A DNA stretch of 64,000 nt. Origin: Halichondria panicea (taxonomy: Eukaryota > Porifera > Demospongiae > Suberitida > Halichondriidae). Numbering within the stretch: position 1 is the first letter of the stretch; every line of letters begins with the position of its first letter. The translations under genes and the position numbers were made by a program. Under the pieces are notes generated by a model. It was given only the letters and a program-made list of their open reading frames with translations. It was not told the origin of the DNA and did no database searches. The stretch is taken from NCBI RefSeq assembly GCF_963675165.1, contig NC_087379.1:4605442-4669441 (forward strand), in the 5' to 3' direction. Positions 45,901 through 57,642 of this stretch are shown here, in pieces.

Positions 45901-48900
45901 ACTCCCAACAATACCAGGAAAACTGAGCCTCAAAAACCAACACATTCCAGGAATACATTATTTGGCTCGGAGTCACAGACTACTAGACACACTTATTGCT
46001 CACTGATATGCTCACAGACACATTATATGTACCACCCAGAATTTAAAGTCTTATGACTATATAATTATATAATAATCATAAGCATAAACATACCTGCACT
46101 TTCGATAGGAGCTCAAGAAATACATCTCTCTCTTGAAGCTACAAGGAAGGAAGAATAATATGTGTGATAGGTCCAGAGGTTGTTTGTTTGAATGTGCTTA
46201 CTACTGAATTCCGGACGCTGGTCTGACCTTCCTCGGGAGGAGCAAAGGACTTGGAGCTTAAATCCTCAGTGCTCATTCTGTAGTGTGGTAGTGTGGCGGA
46301 TGTTATATGTAATTATACATAAGTTCCCAGTGTCGAGCTCGAGTAAGTTAAGAAAACAAATTTTCAATTATGAAAAGTTGGCTACTGTATATACAATAAC
46401 AGGCTAGCTCTAAAATCATGTTTGCAATGATACGTGCATGGGATACATGCAGACACTCACGTCCAAGGTTCAATGGCTCGGTCTGGAATGGGAAGTGTTC
46501 CTTTGCTCTTCTTTTTCCTGAGCCTCACTGACCCGTAGGTTTTACCTCTCCTGTGTGTGTGTGGGGGGGAGGAGGTGTATTTTGTGCTCTTCCTGATTGT
46601 ACAAGTAAACTACATTTCTTATATCCTGCTAGTATAATACTTAACTTAACAATATACATGTGAATTGGCTAACCTTTAACTCACTTACAACCAAATAAGT
46701 GACATACAGGTAAACACCCAAATCACAAACAACACGTGAAAAACCATTAACAAGGTGATTTCGGAAATATTATATAGGATTTTGGGGGGTTTTCATTCAA
46801 AAAATATCAGGTAGATATCTCTAAACATCAAAAACACCCGTGCAAAACCATCAACAAATGCATTTTCGGAATTACATATTAGGGATTTTTCCTAGTATAT
46901 GGCGAGTGAAAACTCTCTGTATAGTAGAGGCAGTGATAAGATAGCCACACATAAGGGACTGATTTTGGCTGAATATGGTGGCCAAGCCGTGAATAGTCGT
47001 GATAAAATGAGCCATACATAGAGTGCCAATGAAGTGTCATGTCACTAATTAAGCAATGAATAGAAATTCCAATGCCCACTAACCCGGAGGAAGCGACAGC
47101 AGCCAAACCTCACACACCAGCATGTGCAAAATGCCTTGAACTCTACACATGCAATGGGAAAATAAAAAAATGATAGGGGCTTCACATTTGATATTGACAC
47201 TACAATAACACTAGCTTCCTCACTCCCAAACAAGGCACAGCCTTGCACTAAATACGTATGTTTGAAAGGTCTTCAAAGCATACAACAACAAATTCTTCAT
47301 CATACACACACCCCAGGAGTGCAGAGACAGCTGTCTTGCACATAGACTGACCACCCACTATCGAAAGGTGTTTTTTTTACTAGTCTGGGGTGCACAGTAG
47401 AACTACAAATAAAAATACCATTATACAGGATGTTTGCAATTCTGATACTATATAGGTACAACAAAATGTAAGTAATACTGTACGTATACTGGGGTCAAAA
47501 CATTCGTGGGTTGAGCAATATTTAGTCAGTTTGTGACATGTATTTTTGTTCACTGCAAGTAAAGGCGGTCAGTGATCGTTTCATTCGTGGGTAAAATATT
47601 CGTGCTCAGGGAATCACAATTATAAAACCACGAACATTCCTCCCGAAAATTGCGCGCTATACGGTAGTATGTATACGTAGTTACAAACTATAGCTTTGAA
47701 GATAGTGATGTCATGCTGTTCTAACGGGGACTCTATGAGATAATTTATAAAACAGGACATTGTAACTCTGACCACACTTCTGAAAAATTTATATATAAAA
47801 TATTTGTGCTCAGGGATTCACAATCATGAACACCATGAACCGCTATACAGTAGTACGTATACGTAGTTGAACAAACTATAGCTTTGAAGATGGTGATGTC
47901 ATGCTGTTCTAACGGGGACTCCATGAGATAATTTATAAAACAGGACATTGTAACTCTGACCACACTTTTGAAGAATTTCCATCCTAAAAGTATGTTATGA
48001 TAACTTCCCTAGCGACGAGTATGGCTATAAACTGAGCTATCCGTTACTTTTTAGACAGCAAAGCAATGCATCAATTTCATAAACCTAGCTATCAGATTTC
48101 GAGAGATAGTGAACTATACTAACTTAATTTGTGAAAGCAGCTAGCACTGCATGGTGTTCATTTATGAACACATGCCTAGCATACATGAAACAGTTAAGAA
48201 ATAAGTATATCACTAATAACTTGATGTCACATACATTATGATTATGACCAGCACTGTTCGTTTGTATACATGCAGCAAACAAGTACAGACCATGCACTTA
48301 GAGTATTTTCCCTGTAATAATTATTCTAACTTACTTCAAACTTGAGAACCAGGTTGCCATTTTCTCAGCTTAGGCGCAGCTTGTCCTACTTATTACAAAG
48401 TGCACTATATAGCTAAGTATCTAAATTAGACAGCTCGAATAAACAAGTTGCTACACTGCGTGGATTTATTAATTAAAGATTCTCTGCAAACTTAGTTGAC
48501 TGTTTATTGAGTGACTACTAGTTCAATTCTCTATGGGCTGAGTGTTTATCAAGTGAAAATCACAACACCTTGTTTTGGGGACTTGCCAAACAAACAAACC
48601 AGTTTATTGTTATCCCCTCACATGTGCTGCAGTATATACTATACATTATACTCACATGCGGCGGTGATGCCAGCTAGTAAAATTAATTATGATCACAATC
48701 TGTGCAGCCGCATGCACACACACACACACACTATACATTGGGACTGTCTCGACTTTGTTGCTACAGTTCAAAAGCATGGCAACCATTCTATAGTAATTAT
48801 ATCTTGGATGGTAGCCATAAAAATAGCTTGTATGCTCATTCACTCGTAATGCGCAATTGGCCCTGTAGAATAATTTCACTACCTGCAAGATTAATGTGGC

Positions 48901-50417
48901 GGGGAAGCATATAGTCACAAAATCAAATGATGCACATGCAGGACCAAATTAAGCCCCGATACACACTTTTGTAACAGATATTAAGCATTGCTAAATCAAG
49001 CACGGTTGGAATTAGCAAACAAGGTATACGCCATGCATACTGGGGAGCACTTATATGACGCTTGTTGACAAACTCACTAATATTGTGAGCAAAATAACCT
49101 TTGAGACAGAAACTGTAGAGGGAGTTGTCAGGTTAGGATATATGGTGTGCACCCTCTCCCACATATAAACAAGGAACGCCCCATATAAACCGTAGGGACT
49201 CAATTCAAGGTGGCTACGTATAGGCACTTCAAACAATCTTTTGAGGGTTTGCGAACAAGGTGTTAACACATACACGTAGCTCCAGGCACGTTTGAGGCGG
49301 CTATGCATAACAATGTATCAAAATAGGTACTTTCAGTTATTGTGCCGCTGTGGTTAAAGCAATGGGTTACAATCAAAAAATGTGCTAACTTTTGAAATAA
49401 TTCTGTAAACTATTGATCTAGTGAAGTACAGCCTTGTCTCCGCTCGTGACATACACAGTAGATATCCAATCAGTGATTGTGCCAATTAGGTTACCACATT
49501 ATTATTAATAAGACCTATCACATCACATTAGACATTGAATAGGTGGCCCAGCTGACACCCAACTCTAACTTGTGTACGTATGATTAATGCAATTAACCTC
49601 AGATTAAGGCATTCCAAGTTATTAGAACACAATGACTACAATCACAGCAATACAGTTTACTGTACGACTGTCCTTATCAGTACATATGGAAAAACACACA
49701 GGTGCTCTCATTTTTTAAAAACTAGAGCAAGATTCTTTTACGCTCCATATATGCATAGTAACTGATGAGATTAACAAACACATAGCAAGTAAACATTGTG
49801 TCTTGCTCTTCCTACATAATGTTCAATCAATTAATAGCACCACACGATTACATATACTGGTATTCCCAGTCACACTGCATGGTGTTATTACTGCATGGCT
49901 GCTTGCTATGTACAAACCACAGTACATAATATAGAAACACTCCACGCAAGAAACATGCACTCCACACAAGCTGACCGTAGGCAAATCGAATTTAGGTTCG
50001 TCAATGTTACATGCTGCAGTTGTGCTATACAAGCCCTGATACATGCTGTGGTATGCTGTTCATTATTGAAGCACACTTAGATGGATGCATTCTATACTAA
50101 AGTATGGTGGGACAATTCACGACCATAGCGTATCTATGGTAGCATTCATGTATGCACTGTAGTGATTATGACGTTCTGCTAGTGCTTTTGCATGGGGACT
50201 CAGTTACGGTACATGCATGCATGCACAGTATGATTCAATGCAAGTGACTAAGTGTGTAACAAGATAAGTCACAAACCGAATGTTTTATTGCTAGAAGAAG
50301 AGATTGTCTTAGCAATCAAAGTGGTGGGAGGTTGTCACAACTGTTTGCACTTACTCACCATGGGGAAGCTGTCTTGCCAACTTTACTCTTCAGCTTGTTG
50401 CTTGTCATAGTACTCAT
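39993..50417 (-). CDS. RAP1GAP: Rap1 GTPase-activating protein with GoLoco motif
   Basis: Rap1GAP stimulates GTP hydrolysis by Rap1. Twenty-two exons fit in phase: 50359-50417, 46461-46550, 46202-46277, 46094-46138, 45709-45795, 45315-45587, 44875-45066, 44528-44631, 44299-44434, 44088-44171, 43835-43935, 43426-43555, 43056-43211, 42779-42937, about 42555-42655, 42243-42390, 41950-42040, 41465-41866, 40917-41335, 40678-40742, 40464-40552 and 39993-40151. A GoLoco motif is split over exons 4 and 5 ([20 protein letters not shown], with the key QR). The RapGAP domain shows [46 protein letters not shown] and the catalytic Asn loop [19 protein letters not shown]. It ends [20 protein letters not shown]. 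The tail is Ser/Lys-rich and ends in a coiled coil ([18 protein letters not shown]). The intron after exon 8 appears to use a GC donor (AAG|GCAAGC). Intron 1 is 3.8 kb. The gene is convergent with talin. Confidence 0.92.
46551..50358. other. Rap1GAP intron 1: repeats, no gene
   Basis: The 3.8-kb intron holds a direct repeat of about 55 bp near 46733 and 46848 (AAACCATYAACAA motifs), an element end TGCGCGCTATACGGTA at 47651, the tandem duplication at 47593-47985, and a CA run at 48717-48731. No additional exon or RNA gene is supported on either strand. Confidence 0.45.
47593..47985. repeat. Tandem duplication of about 190-200 bp
   Basis: Copy 1 (about 47593-47795) and copy 2 (about 47796-47985) share GTGCTCAGGGA, the MITE end CTATACRGTAGTA, and a long near-identical tract from GTCATGCTGTTCTAACGGGG to AACTCTGACCACACTT. 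The spacing is 203 bp at the left and 188 bp at the right of the unit because of a small indel. Each copy carries one TACCGTATAGCGCG-type element end. Confidence 0.85.
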
Positions 50418-50419
50418 GC

Positions 50420-51320
50420 TGGACTGGTAGTTTGTCTTGCACTATAGCTAACTTGAGGTACTTGAGATTGTGGTTACTGTGGCTACTATGTTAGTAAACA
50501 AACTCGAGCTAGTAGTAGCTATGATAGTAGTAGTAACTGCACATCCAATAACAGCACTGACTGTACTCTACCTACTCTGCAGGAAGCTTTGTACAAACTG
50601 GCAGACTAGCTGCTCTAAAGGCAATAGTGATGCTAGGCTAATTGGCAGGTATGTATTACAGCACGGTTAAGTGGTGTAGTACAATACTTGTGGTTAGGAC
50701 CATTAGCTCAGTCATCTGTTCTAACAGGAAGCAGTAGCAACCATAGGTACTTTTGGAATACAACCAATACAGCCAAGCTATTAGTGTAGAGCACATGTAG
50801 GGGTGTCTGACCACAGAGCCAAAAGGGGCTTCGCAAGAGTTGTTAGTTGTGATGTCACCAACGATACAATGTACATGATGCTAATAAGGGCATTGACAAC
50901 ATGCAGACTTGTTACTCCAATTATCTACATGAGGTACAAACTAAAGTGTATGGAGCTGCTCCAAATCATGTTTAACACATAACTAGCCGCCAGGGTGGGA
51001 ATGGCATTTGCCATACTGCTACAAACAAGTACAAATAAACATAACCACTGCTAACAACAAAACAATCGAACACAACAACATACCAAAATCATGGAAATTA
51101 AAGTAATGATCCACAATTTTGCGAGTGTGAACAAGGATGTATAGTATATAGTACAAAACTTGTTGTCAGTCAATAAACAGCGAAACACACACACACAGAG
51201 TCACAACCACAACTCTTCCTTCTAGGACTTCAGCAAACAACAAACACCTAGTTCTAGTTCTGTATGTGGGATGCACACAAAACCACAAACTTGTATCATC
51301 AAAATTAATCACAGCACTCG
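50420..51320. other. Intergenic region upstream of Rap1GAP
   Basis: No coding exon is supported. The Rap1GAP promoter must lie in the part nearest 50420. I see no canonical TATA box at a fitting distance. A CACACACA run occurs near 51186. Confidence 0.4.
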
Positions 51321-51680
51321 TAACATTGGTATTAGCTCCATCACTGACACCATCTGCTATGTTATGAGGCCCCAAAATAGCAGTACATGCAGCTAATCAA
51401 AACAATTGTGTGAGCCTACATAATTGCAATTTCCTCTTCCTGGAATACGTACAACTAATTTACCTGATATCGTTCATAGATACAGACTTAGCAGAATCGG
51501 TAACATTGGTATTAGCTCCATCACTGACACCATTTGCTATGTTATGAGGCCCCAAAATAGCAGTACATGCAGCTAATCAAAACAATTGGGTGAGCCTACA
51601 TAATTGCAATTTCCTCTTCCTGGAATACATACAACTAATTTACCTGATATCGTTCATAGATACAGACTTAGCAGAATCCT
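51321..51680. repeat. Exact 180-bp tandem duplication across an exon end
   Basis: TAACATTGGTATTAGCTCCA starts at 51321 and again at 51501, and the two 180-bp copies differ at only about four sites. The unit includes the last 34 coding bases and splice donor of the minus-strand exon that begins at 52716, plus intron and a possible next acceptor. It is a recent duplication. Confidence 0.92.
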
Positions 51681-52716
51681 CAACCAGCTCTTGAAAACGA
51701 ACACATCTCCTTAAATTTTTTTTTCCGGATCCTCGTCTAATCTTGGGCAGATGTAAGAGAATGCTCCTCTTCTTGTTGCTAGCACCCTCACTGATCGTTT
51801 GCATACTTTCTGAATGAGACATAGGCGGTCTTTGCTCTAAGTCTGCTGCTGTGAAGTTTGTACATGATCTTGAACAAGGTATAATTGTTGTGAATCCTTT
51901 TTGGTGTGAAGTAGCAGCTTTTTTATTTTTGACACACTCCGTATTAAAAGGTAGAGTACTGTTAGTCACAGTCACCTTGTTATGGTTGGTGCTAATGATT
52001 TCTTTGTTGATAGGAAATGAGTCATCAGTCGTTAATCTGCCAGGTGAGTCGACATTTTGATGGGGGTACGAGTTATTGTCAAATATGTACAACAGTAGTG
52101 TGGCTTCCCTACTGTTGGTTTGATGTGACGATGTGCATGCTTGCTTTAGTACACTCTTGGACAATTCAGTTGTAGTTTTCATCTTCGGTTTTATCGACTT
52201 ATTTCCCTTGTAAGGATCTTCCCATTTCCTTTCGACTTGCAGACCTCCAGCAATGATTATTTCTTCGAGGACCATATCTTCCAAGGAAATAGGGACTGTG
52301 CTGTTGCCGTCTGAAAGTGGTATCTCTTCTGTTTGCTTAACCCCACCGGACATGGGGAGAGTTGATTCCACAGCTGGAACGTTCCTGATTGATGCAGCTG
52401 GCTCTTGTCTGTCACTAATAACATCGAGGATTCCTGAGGGGGGCATTGAGATATCGGTTGGCCTTCTTTTGTCGAAAATCAAGATTACCGAGTCCCTAGC
52501 ACCTACAGCAGAGTAGTTCACAGCCTCCATATCAAACACCTCCTGCCAACCATTCTCACTAAGACACTCAGTGCTACCTCCATTCAGCGGGTTGTCTACA
52601 CTAAAAGAAACAGTGGCCACAGATTTCTTCTTCTTTAGCGACCCTCTCTTTATACGTTTCTTTGAGGTCACTGCTTTTGTTTGGCTAGGTATCACTTTGC
52701 TATTGGGTTGCCCCAT
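51542..52716 (-). CDS. Basic, probably N-myristoylated protein of unknown family
   Basis: The first in-frame ATG is at 52716 and gives MGQPNSK, which fits the MGxxxS N-myristoylation pattern with a favourable Lys7. A strongly basic stretch follows (KKRIKRGSLKKKKS), suggesting membrane and acidic-lipid contact. The middle has acidic patches (LEDMVLEEIII) and many Ser/Thr. The C-terminal part has another basic block (KKNLRRCVRFQELVED). I recognise no domain. The main exon runs to about 51652. The frame there would stop at once in TAA, but CAG|GTAAAT is a good donor. Splicing to an acceptor at 51573 (GATTAG) would add about ten residues and stop at 51542. A 180-bp tandem duplication overlaps this end. 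The protein has about 358-365 residues. Confidence 0.55.
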
Positions 52717-52759
52717 CCTACACACACAGCTGTGAATGTTAACTGACACCAGTTAACAA

Positions 52760-54480
52760 ACCAGCTAGTTGAGACAACTTAGCATACCTAAGACACACAC
52801 AAAGAGGTAGGCTACCTAGCTAGCTACTATACAGGCCAAATTGGTGAAGCATGTGATATGGAGTGATGAACACAATGGAGCCGGCCATCTTTGGCACACT
52901 ACTACAACTACAATCAAACAATGTTGATTACACATGCAGACAGCTATACCGCGTACACACAAGTCATAAACAGCTAACATATAAGCAGGTTACTTGAACC
53001 ATAAATTATAATTACATATTTGCTACTTCACACAGGCAATGATTTAGGTTAATTATTTGCCCATCCGATATAAAAGTGAAAATTTAACCTGCAATGATTG
53101 TGCTTGGTTGTTGGTAATAGCCATGGTTCGGTTCACTGTGGACAAAGACAAAACAAACCCCCCTACACAACCTGCATGATAATACCTATCGTGCACTAAC
53201 CAGTTATGTTGGTACTGAATCATATATCCGACCACTCCCCACCCAATTATGGCATGCACTGAAAGAGCATCCTCCTACAGTACTAGTAACCAAACCAGCT
53301 ATTCAGTTACGCACCACAGCACACAGAGTAAAACTAGGTGCATGCAGTAGGAGTACGTACATTGTAGCACATTGTAGCTATGGATACTTGGCTTAATTAT
53401 GATATGGTCAAAAAGACAATAATAGAGACACTTAGCGAACTCATTTGCATCTTTTCAAATGATGAGATCACCACTCGGGTAATAATATGAGTGTGTCAGC
53501 TATTAATTGTACATTGTACTATACATACAATCACTGACCAGAGAAAAAAATTGTGGTTTTGGTTTCTAGCAGGTATAGTGGGAAACTCCACCACTAACGT
53601 AGTGCACAAGGAAATATCAGTTGTACTCTAAGTACAAAGTATAATAAATTATAGTGAGAGCACTAATGACTAGTTTTCCACAGGGGGCACAGGGGTGAGT
53701 GCATAACACTACCAATGTCAATAACCTGTGTACACAAACAGATCTAGAGCAAATGATTTTAGCATGGTTCTAGGAATGGACAGTGGGAAACTTATCCACT
53801 CTCCAAGGAAATGTCAGTAGTACGTACTTTGGAGTACGTTATTGCATATTTACAAAGTGGGTATTGAAACTTGAGCAGCAAAAACAAACACAACACTTAT
53901 TCAACATGGCATGGATTCCTTGAACACAGAAACAACCGTACCAGCACCTGTTTATAATGTATACATACGCCCCATCACACACAAACAAGCATATTCTGTA
54001 TAACTTTCATCCTAAAGTCTCTTTATCCCAACAGTCTAATAGCCCACTTGCAATTAGTCACAACAAGACTACTCTGTCAAGTTATGTACTTCACCGCATT
54101 GAAGGGGCATGGTGTACATAAGAGCTACAAGATACGCCCACCTTTTCCATTGTGTTGACAGCTAGGAAGCCATTTAGCACCCCATTTCACACAGTCAGTT
54201 TACAGGACCGTGTAAATAGGTAAAAAGAGAAAAGTCTGACGGACATGGCTATAAACAGGGAAACCCAATGTGTTCAGCAAGCTAGGAAGCCTAGGTTTTG
54301 ATGTGGTTTCAGCTCCAGGGTTGCTGTTTTTGCTAGTTATAGAGTATAATACAAGGAAATGCATGTAATTATTGATAAGTACTGTAGCCACACAATTACC
54401 AAAGGGATCATCCCATGATCCTGGATGGTCTACATGGTAGCTAGCTAGATGTTAATTATTTGCATACTAATATAGAGGGG
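52760..54480. other. Gene-free stretch
   Basis: No exon with consistent splice sites or codon pattern was found on either strand. Two related phrases (CAGTGGGAAACT... CCACTCTCCAAGG near 53780 and GTGGGAAACTCCACCAC near 53578, each followed by CAAGGAAATRTCAGT) suggest a short dispersed or local direct repeat spaced about 230 bp. Confidence 0.4.
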
Positions 54481-54497
54481 ATGAAAGGACTAACTAA

Positions 54498-54582
54498 CCT
54501 TTAGTTTTTAGAGGCCTGTCCAGGGTGATCTTGAGCCTTCTGTCGGTATGAATCTGGAACTCCACCAGATCTCTTTTCTTGA
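54498..54582 (-). CDS. Orphan exon candidate
   Basis: On the minus strand an open segment reads KRDLVEFQIHTDRRLKITLD followed by RPLKTK. It is bounded by a plausible acceptor (CAACTCAAG) and donor (AAAG|GTTAGT). The composition is protein-like. It does not join in phase to NECAP upstream or to the 52716 start downstream with the splice sites I tried, so its gene is unknown. Confidence 0.3.
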
Positions 54583-54848
54583 GTTGGAATTTTATTCAGA
54601 GCAGCTCTAGCTACATAGCTCAGTTGCTACTCTCTACAATGCATGGTACACACCACGCATTACTATGTATTCATTTTGAGGAGGTGTGTCACCCACAATA
54701 TGAATGTTGGCTGCAATATTAGTTAAAGGATCATCACTAAAGAAAATCATACTCTGAGATCTGAGATCATAAAGTATACAATCATAATATTATCGTATTA
54801 CAGTGTGTAAAACATCCAACGACACATATAAAACCATTGCTACAGAAG

Positions 54849-55322
54849 TTAGAATTCTACCCACCCCCCTCCACTACCCTCAGTTTGTGGTTTCGGTTTT
54901 GTACCAAACGACTCAAAGTCACCCCAGTCGTCTTTTGGTTTCTGTGATGGCGGTGGGTTCAAAGGACGAGCTGCATTCGTGGGAGGTGGAGGGAGCAGAC
55001 TACCACCCACACCTAGACCTGTGGTAATGGGAATACAGTGTAATAATATTCAATGCAGGTTTTATCTCGTGAATATAATCATCAACGACAAATAAATTAC
55101 CAATAACCTACACAAAGGTGACACGATTCAATGTAAGCTGCACCACTACATCCTAATCCTAACCCTAACCCTAGACCTAACCCTAAAACTAAGTCTTTAC
55201 TTCTTACCGACTGATTTTGGCTTGCTGGCTCCTCCACTGGCTCCAGCTCCAGTCTTGTTTTTCTACAAGAGATCACAGAAAAGCAAGTTAGAATGTACGC
55301 ACGCACGCACGCACGCATGCAC

Positions 55323-55354
<32 letters not shown>

Positions 55355-57467
55355 TATCCAGTACAGTAGCTAAGGATACCTGCAACGCTGACTGTGCATG
55401 TGAATAGAACACCAAGTCAAATAAATTCTGCATAATCACATAATCATACACCAACTCCCACATTATAATTATTACTAGGTATACGCACACGCATGACTAG
55501 CCTCACGCAGAGTTGTATTTAAGTACACATTTTAGGAGAAAGAAGGAGAGCTTGCTAGAGAGTATAGAGAATGAGATTTATGAAATAGCAAATACATAAT
55601 CATACATTTTTGGTTAGAATCAGTCTCTCAAGCTCAAGAACTCTGCTGTCTCTTTCCAAGAGTATAGTAGTGTCGTTGTTGGCTTTGTTCTTGTACAGCC
55701 TAAAGCTACTAGTACGTAGCTTTCATTCTAGCATAATTATGCCAATAGTAGATCAGTTTAGAGGTAATAAAGATTAACCGAATGTAGCCACACTCAATTC
55801 CGCATTCCTGAAGCGTGACATTCCTGAGCGTGACATACATATATACAAAGGTTTCGTGAGATACGATGCAGTATTAGTTGGCTCGCACTCAGAGGAGGTT
55901 GGACACGCGTCATCCACCGTCAGGTTTTATCACGTGCGCTCATAAGTTAAAATGACTGATTAGGCACTATTAGGCACCTCGATGCTCCACTGTTTTGTAG
56001 GCTGTACAGAGACACTGCAAGTAGCCAGAAGTGGTCTAGGAGCATTCCCACTGCTCTCTCACCTTCCCTACACTGCTGAAAAGATTCCAAGATGGATCTA
56101 GACTGAACTTTTCCAATTTTTGTCCAACAGGATTATGTATGAGCAGAGGAGGTCAGAGCACCATTAATCTATTTTTCTTTAGCGTTCTCTAGCTCTTACT
56201 TGCACTGATAAGCTTTTACATTCTCACCTTTGACCTCCTCTGGCTCGCGCTAAGGCGCTCGGCAATTACACTCACCCCAAGATTGATCTGTATCTTCTGT
56301 CCTGCTTTGAGACTGTAGTCCTTGTGTTGCACTGGCTCTGTCTCCTGCTTAGCTATTTCTTGACTTGTCTTAACACCCCTACACAAGAAACACATGACCA
56401 GTTATTAGTACAACAAAGCATTGAAAATGAATGGTAGACCAACAAACACTTACAGCACACTCTACACAGTACAAACTTGATACATTCAATATGCACCAAA
56501 CTTTATTAAAGGTGAATGTATAATGGTTGAAAAAGATACCTAAAGCTACAAATTCAACCCAGGATTTTTCCGAAGAGCTCACTTGAAGTGGTCCTGCAGT
56601 GCCACGTTGAAGTCAAAGGCGTCCCCTCTATCCTCAAACCCTAAACCCACAAAGGCATGTTGCCCGGAGATGTCCTGTAGCCTCAGCACAAAGTACCTAC
56701 TCGAGTCAGACACAGGCTCTATGGCCAGCCCGGGGTGATTGTCCACGGGAGATTGGGCAAAAAGCTCACCTGGGGAGGTGAAATTTGGTTGTTATGCAAA
56801 GTTACATGTACAAACTGTTACCTGCTATCAATTCAGCCTTAATTCACACGAAATGATAATTGCATGCTTAAATCGAATGATAATTATGGGATCATTTGAT
56901 TTAAGGCGACCCTCTGACATTTGAGAACCGCTTTGATTTCTTTTACATACATGGTCTTAAAACGTAACACTATCTTCCACTCATTCTTCTCCACTACCTC
57001 CCACCCTCTCCCTTTCTTCCCCACTACACCACTACCTAAGTACTTTTTAGTGTCGCCTTAAAATCGCAGCTCATTGCAGGTCACCATGCTGACTCTCGTC
57101 CGCTTGCCCTGTTTCTCCTTTTTTCTTTTCTACACAATTAAGACTCACCGCTAATTCTGTCTTCAAGTCTAACCCAGCAGACATTGCCTTTAACAACAAT
57201 TCTCATTCGGCCCTTCCAGTTCGGTTCAGTGAGTTGCCAGTCAGCAGCCCTGAATGAAAGCAACAACAACTGCATTACTCTTCTTTTTATCACTGTTCTA
57301 TTAATATTAAAAGGTCTACCAATGCAATGGAAAGGTTTATGACATAATAAGAATGCTGTCTTCCTGATCACACACCTCACAGCTCTGGTAGTGGAGCCAC
57401 GAGGTGGTATCTGGTACACAAACACATCTGGCTTGGCTAGAATGACTCTCTCATAGGTATCAGCCAT
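54849..57467 (-). CDS. NECAP: NECAP, adaptin-ear-binding coat-associated protein
   Basis: NECAP binds AP-2 and clathrin-coat partners during endocytosis. The ATG is at 57467. Exons: 57376-57467, 57149-57249, 56583-56769, 56276-56378, 55208-55262 and 54849-55018; all phases agree. The N-terminal PHear domain covers the first ~130 residues: [77 protein letters not shown] and [20 protein letters not shown]. The linker has [12 protein letters not shown] and a Gly/Pro-rich stretch ([18 protein letters not shown]). Two adaptin-ear-binding motifs close the protein: [10 protein letters not shown] and the terminal WVEF just before TAA at 54849-54851. This is the same arrangement as vertebrate NECAP (WVQF end). 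Introns hold a telomere-like tract, a CA microsatellite and a CAGAGGAGGT element. It is divergent from the gene at 57643 with only 175 bp between starts. Confidence 0.94.
55149..55192. repeat. Interstitial telomere-like (CCCTAA)n tract
   Basis: CCTAATCCTAACCCTAACCC and CTAGACCTAACCCTAAAACT follow one another within a NECAP intron. This is about six units of CCCTAA with a few variants. It is the metazoan telomere repeat, here at an internal site. Confidence 0.85.
55296..55355. repeat. CGCA/CA microsatellite
   Basis: An ACGC repeat changes into a pure (CA)n run. It lies in the NECAP intron between exons 4 and 5. Its open frames are low-complexity and not protein genes. Confidence 0.9.
55890..56242. 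mobile_element. CAGAGGAGGT TIR element with 9-bp target duplication
   Basis: It begins CAGAGGAGGTTGGACACG and ends GACCTCCTCTG. The flanks are GCTCGCACT (55881-55889) and GCTCGCGCT (56243-56251), a 9-bp duplication with one change. The 353-bp body is non-coding. A second full-length but older copy is at 3597-3916. The 9-bp duplication suggests a Mutator-like family. It sits in a NECAP intron. Confidence 0.85.
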
Positions 57468-57642
57468 CTTCTGTCTTCTTTTTATACTGTGTATACTTTT
57501 GGTAGCTGCTAGCTCAGCACTAAAAGAAACAGAGTCAGAGTAAAAGTAGCTAGTATAATTGACGATCATGGGCCATGGCAACATAAAACTGAAGGTGAGA
57601 AGAGTACTATAATTTATAATATTTTAGCTAACTAGAGCAACA
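57468..57642. promoter_or_regulatory. Compact bidirectional promoter region
   Basis: NECAP starts leftward at 57467 and a membrane-protein gene starts rightward at 57643. The 175 bp between the two ATGs must hold both promoters and leaders. No TATA box is obvious. Confidence 0.45.

Noticed and set aside
51166-51375. Minus-strand frame beginning MGPHNIADGV
   Set aside because: It arises from the duplicated 180-bp unit and a CA run. No consistent splice connection was found.
55097-55354. Minus-strand open frame with Leu-Gly and Val-Cys runs
   Set aside because: It is the translation of the CCCTAA tract and the CA microsatellite; the real coding here is the short NECAP exon 5.
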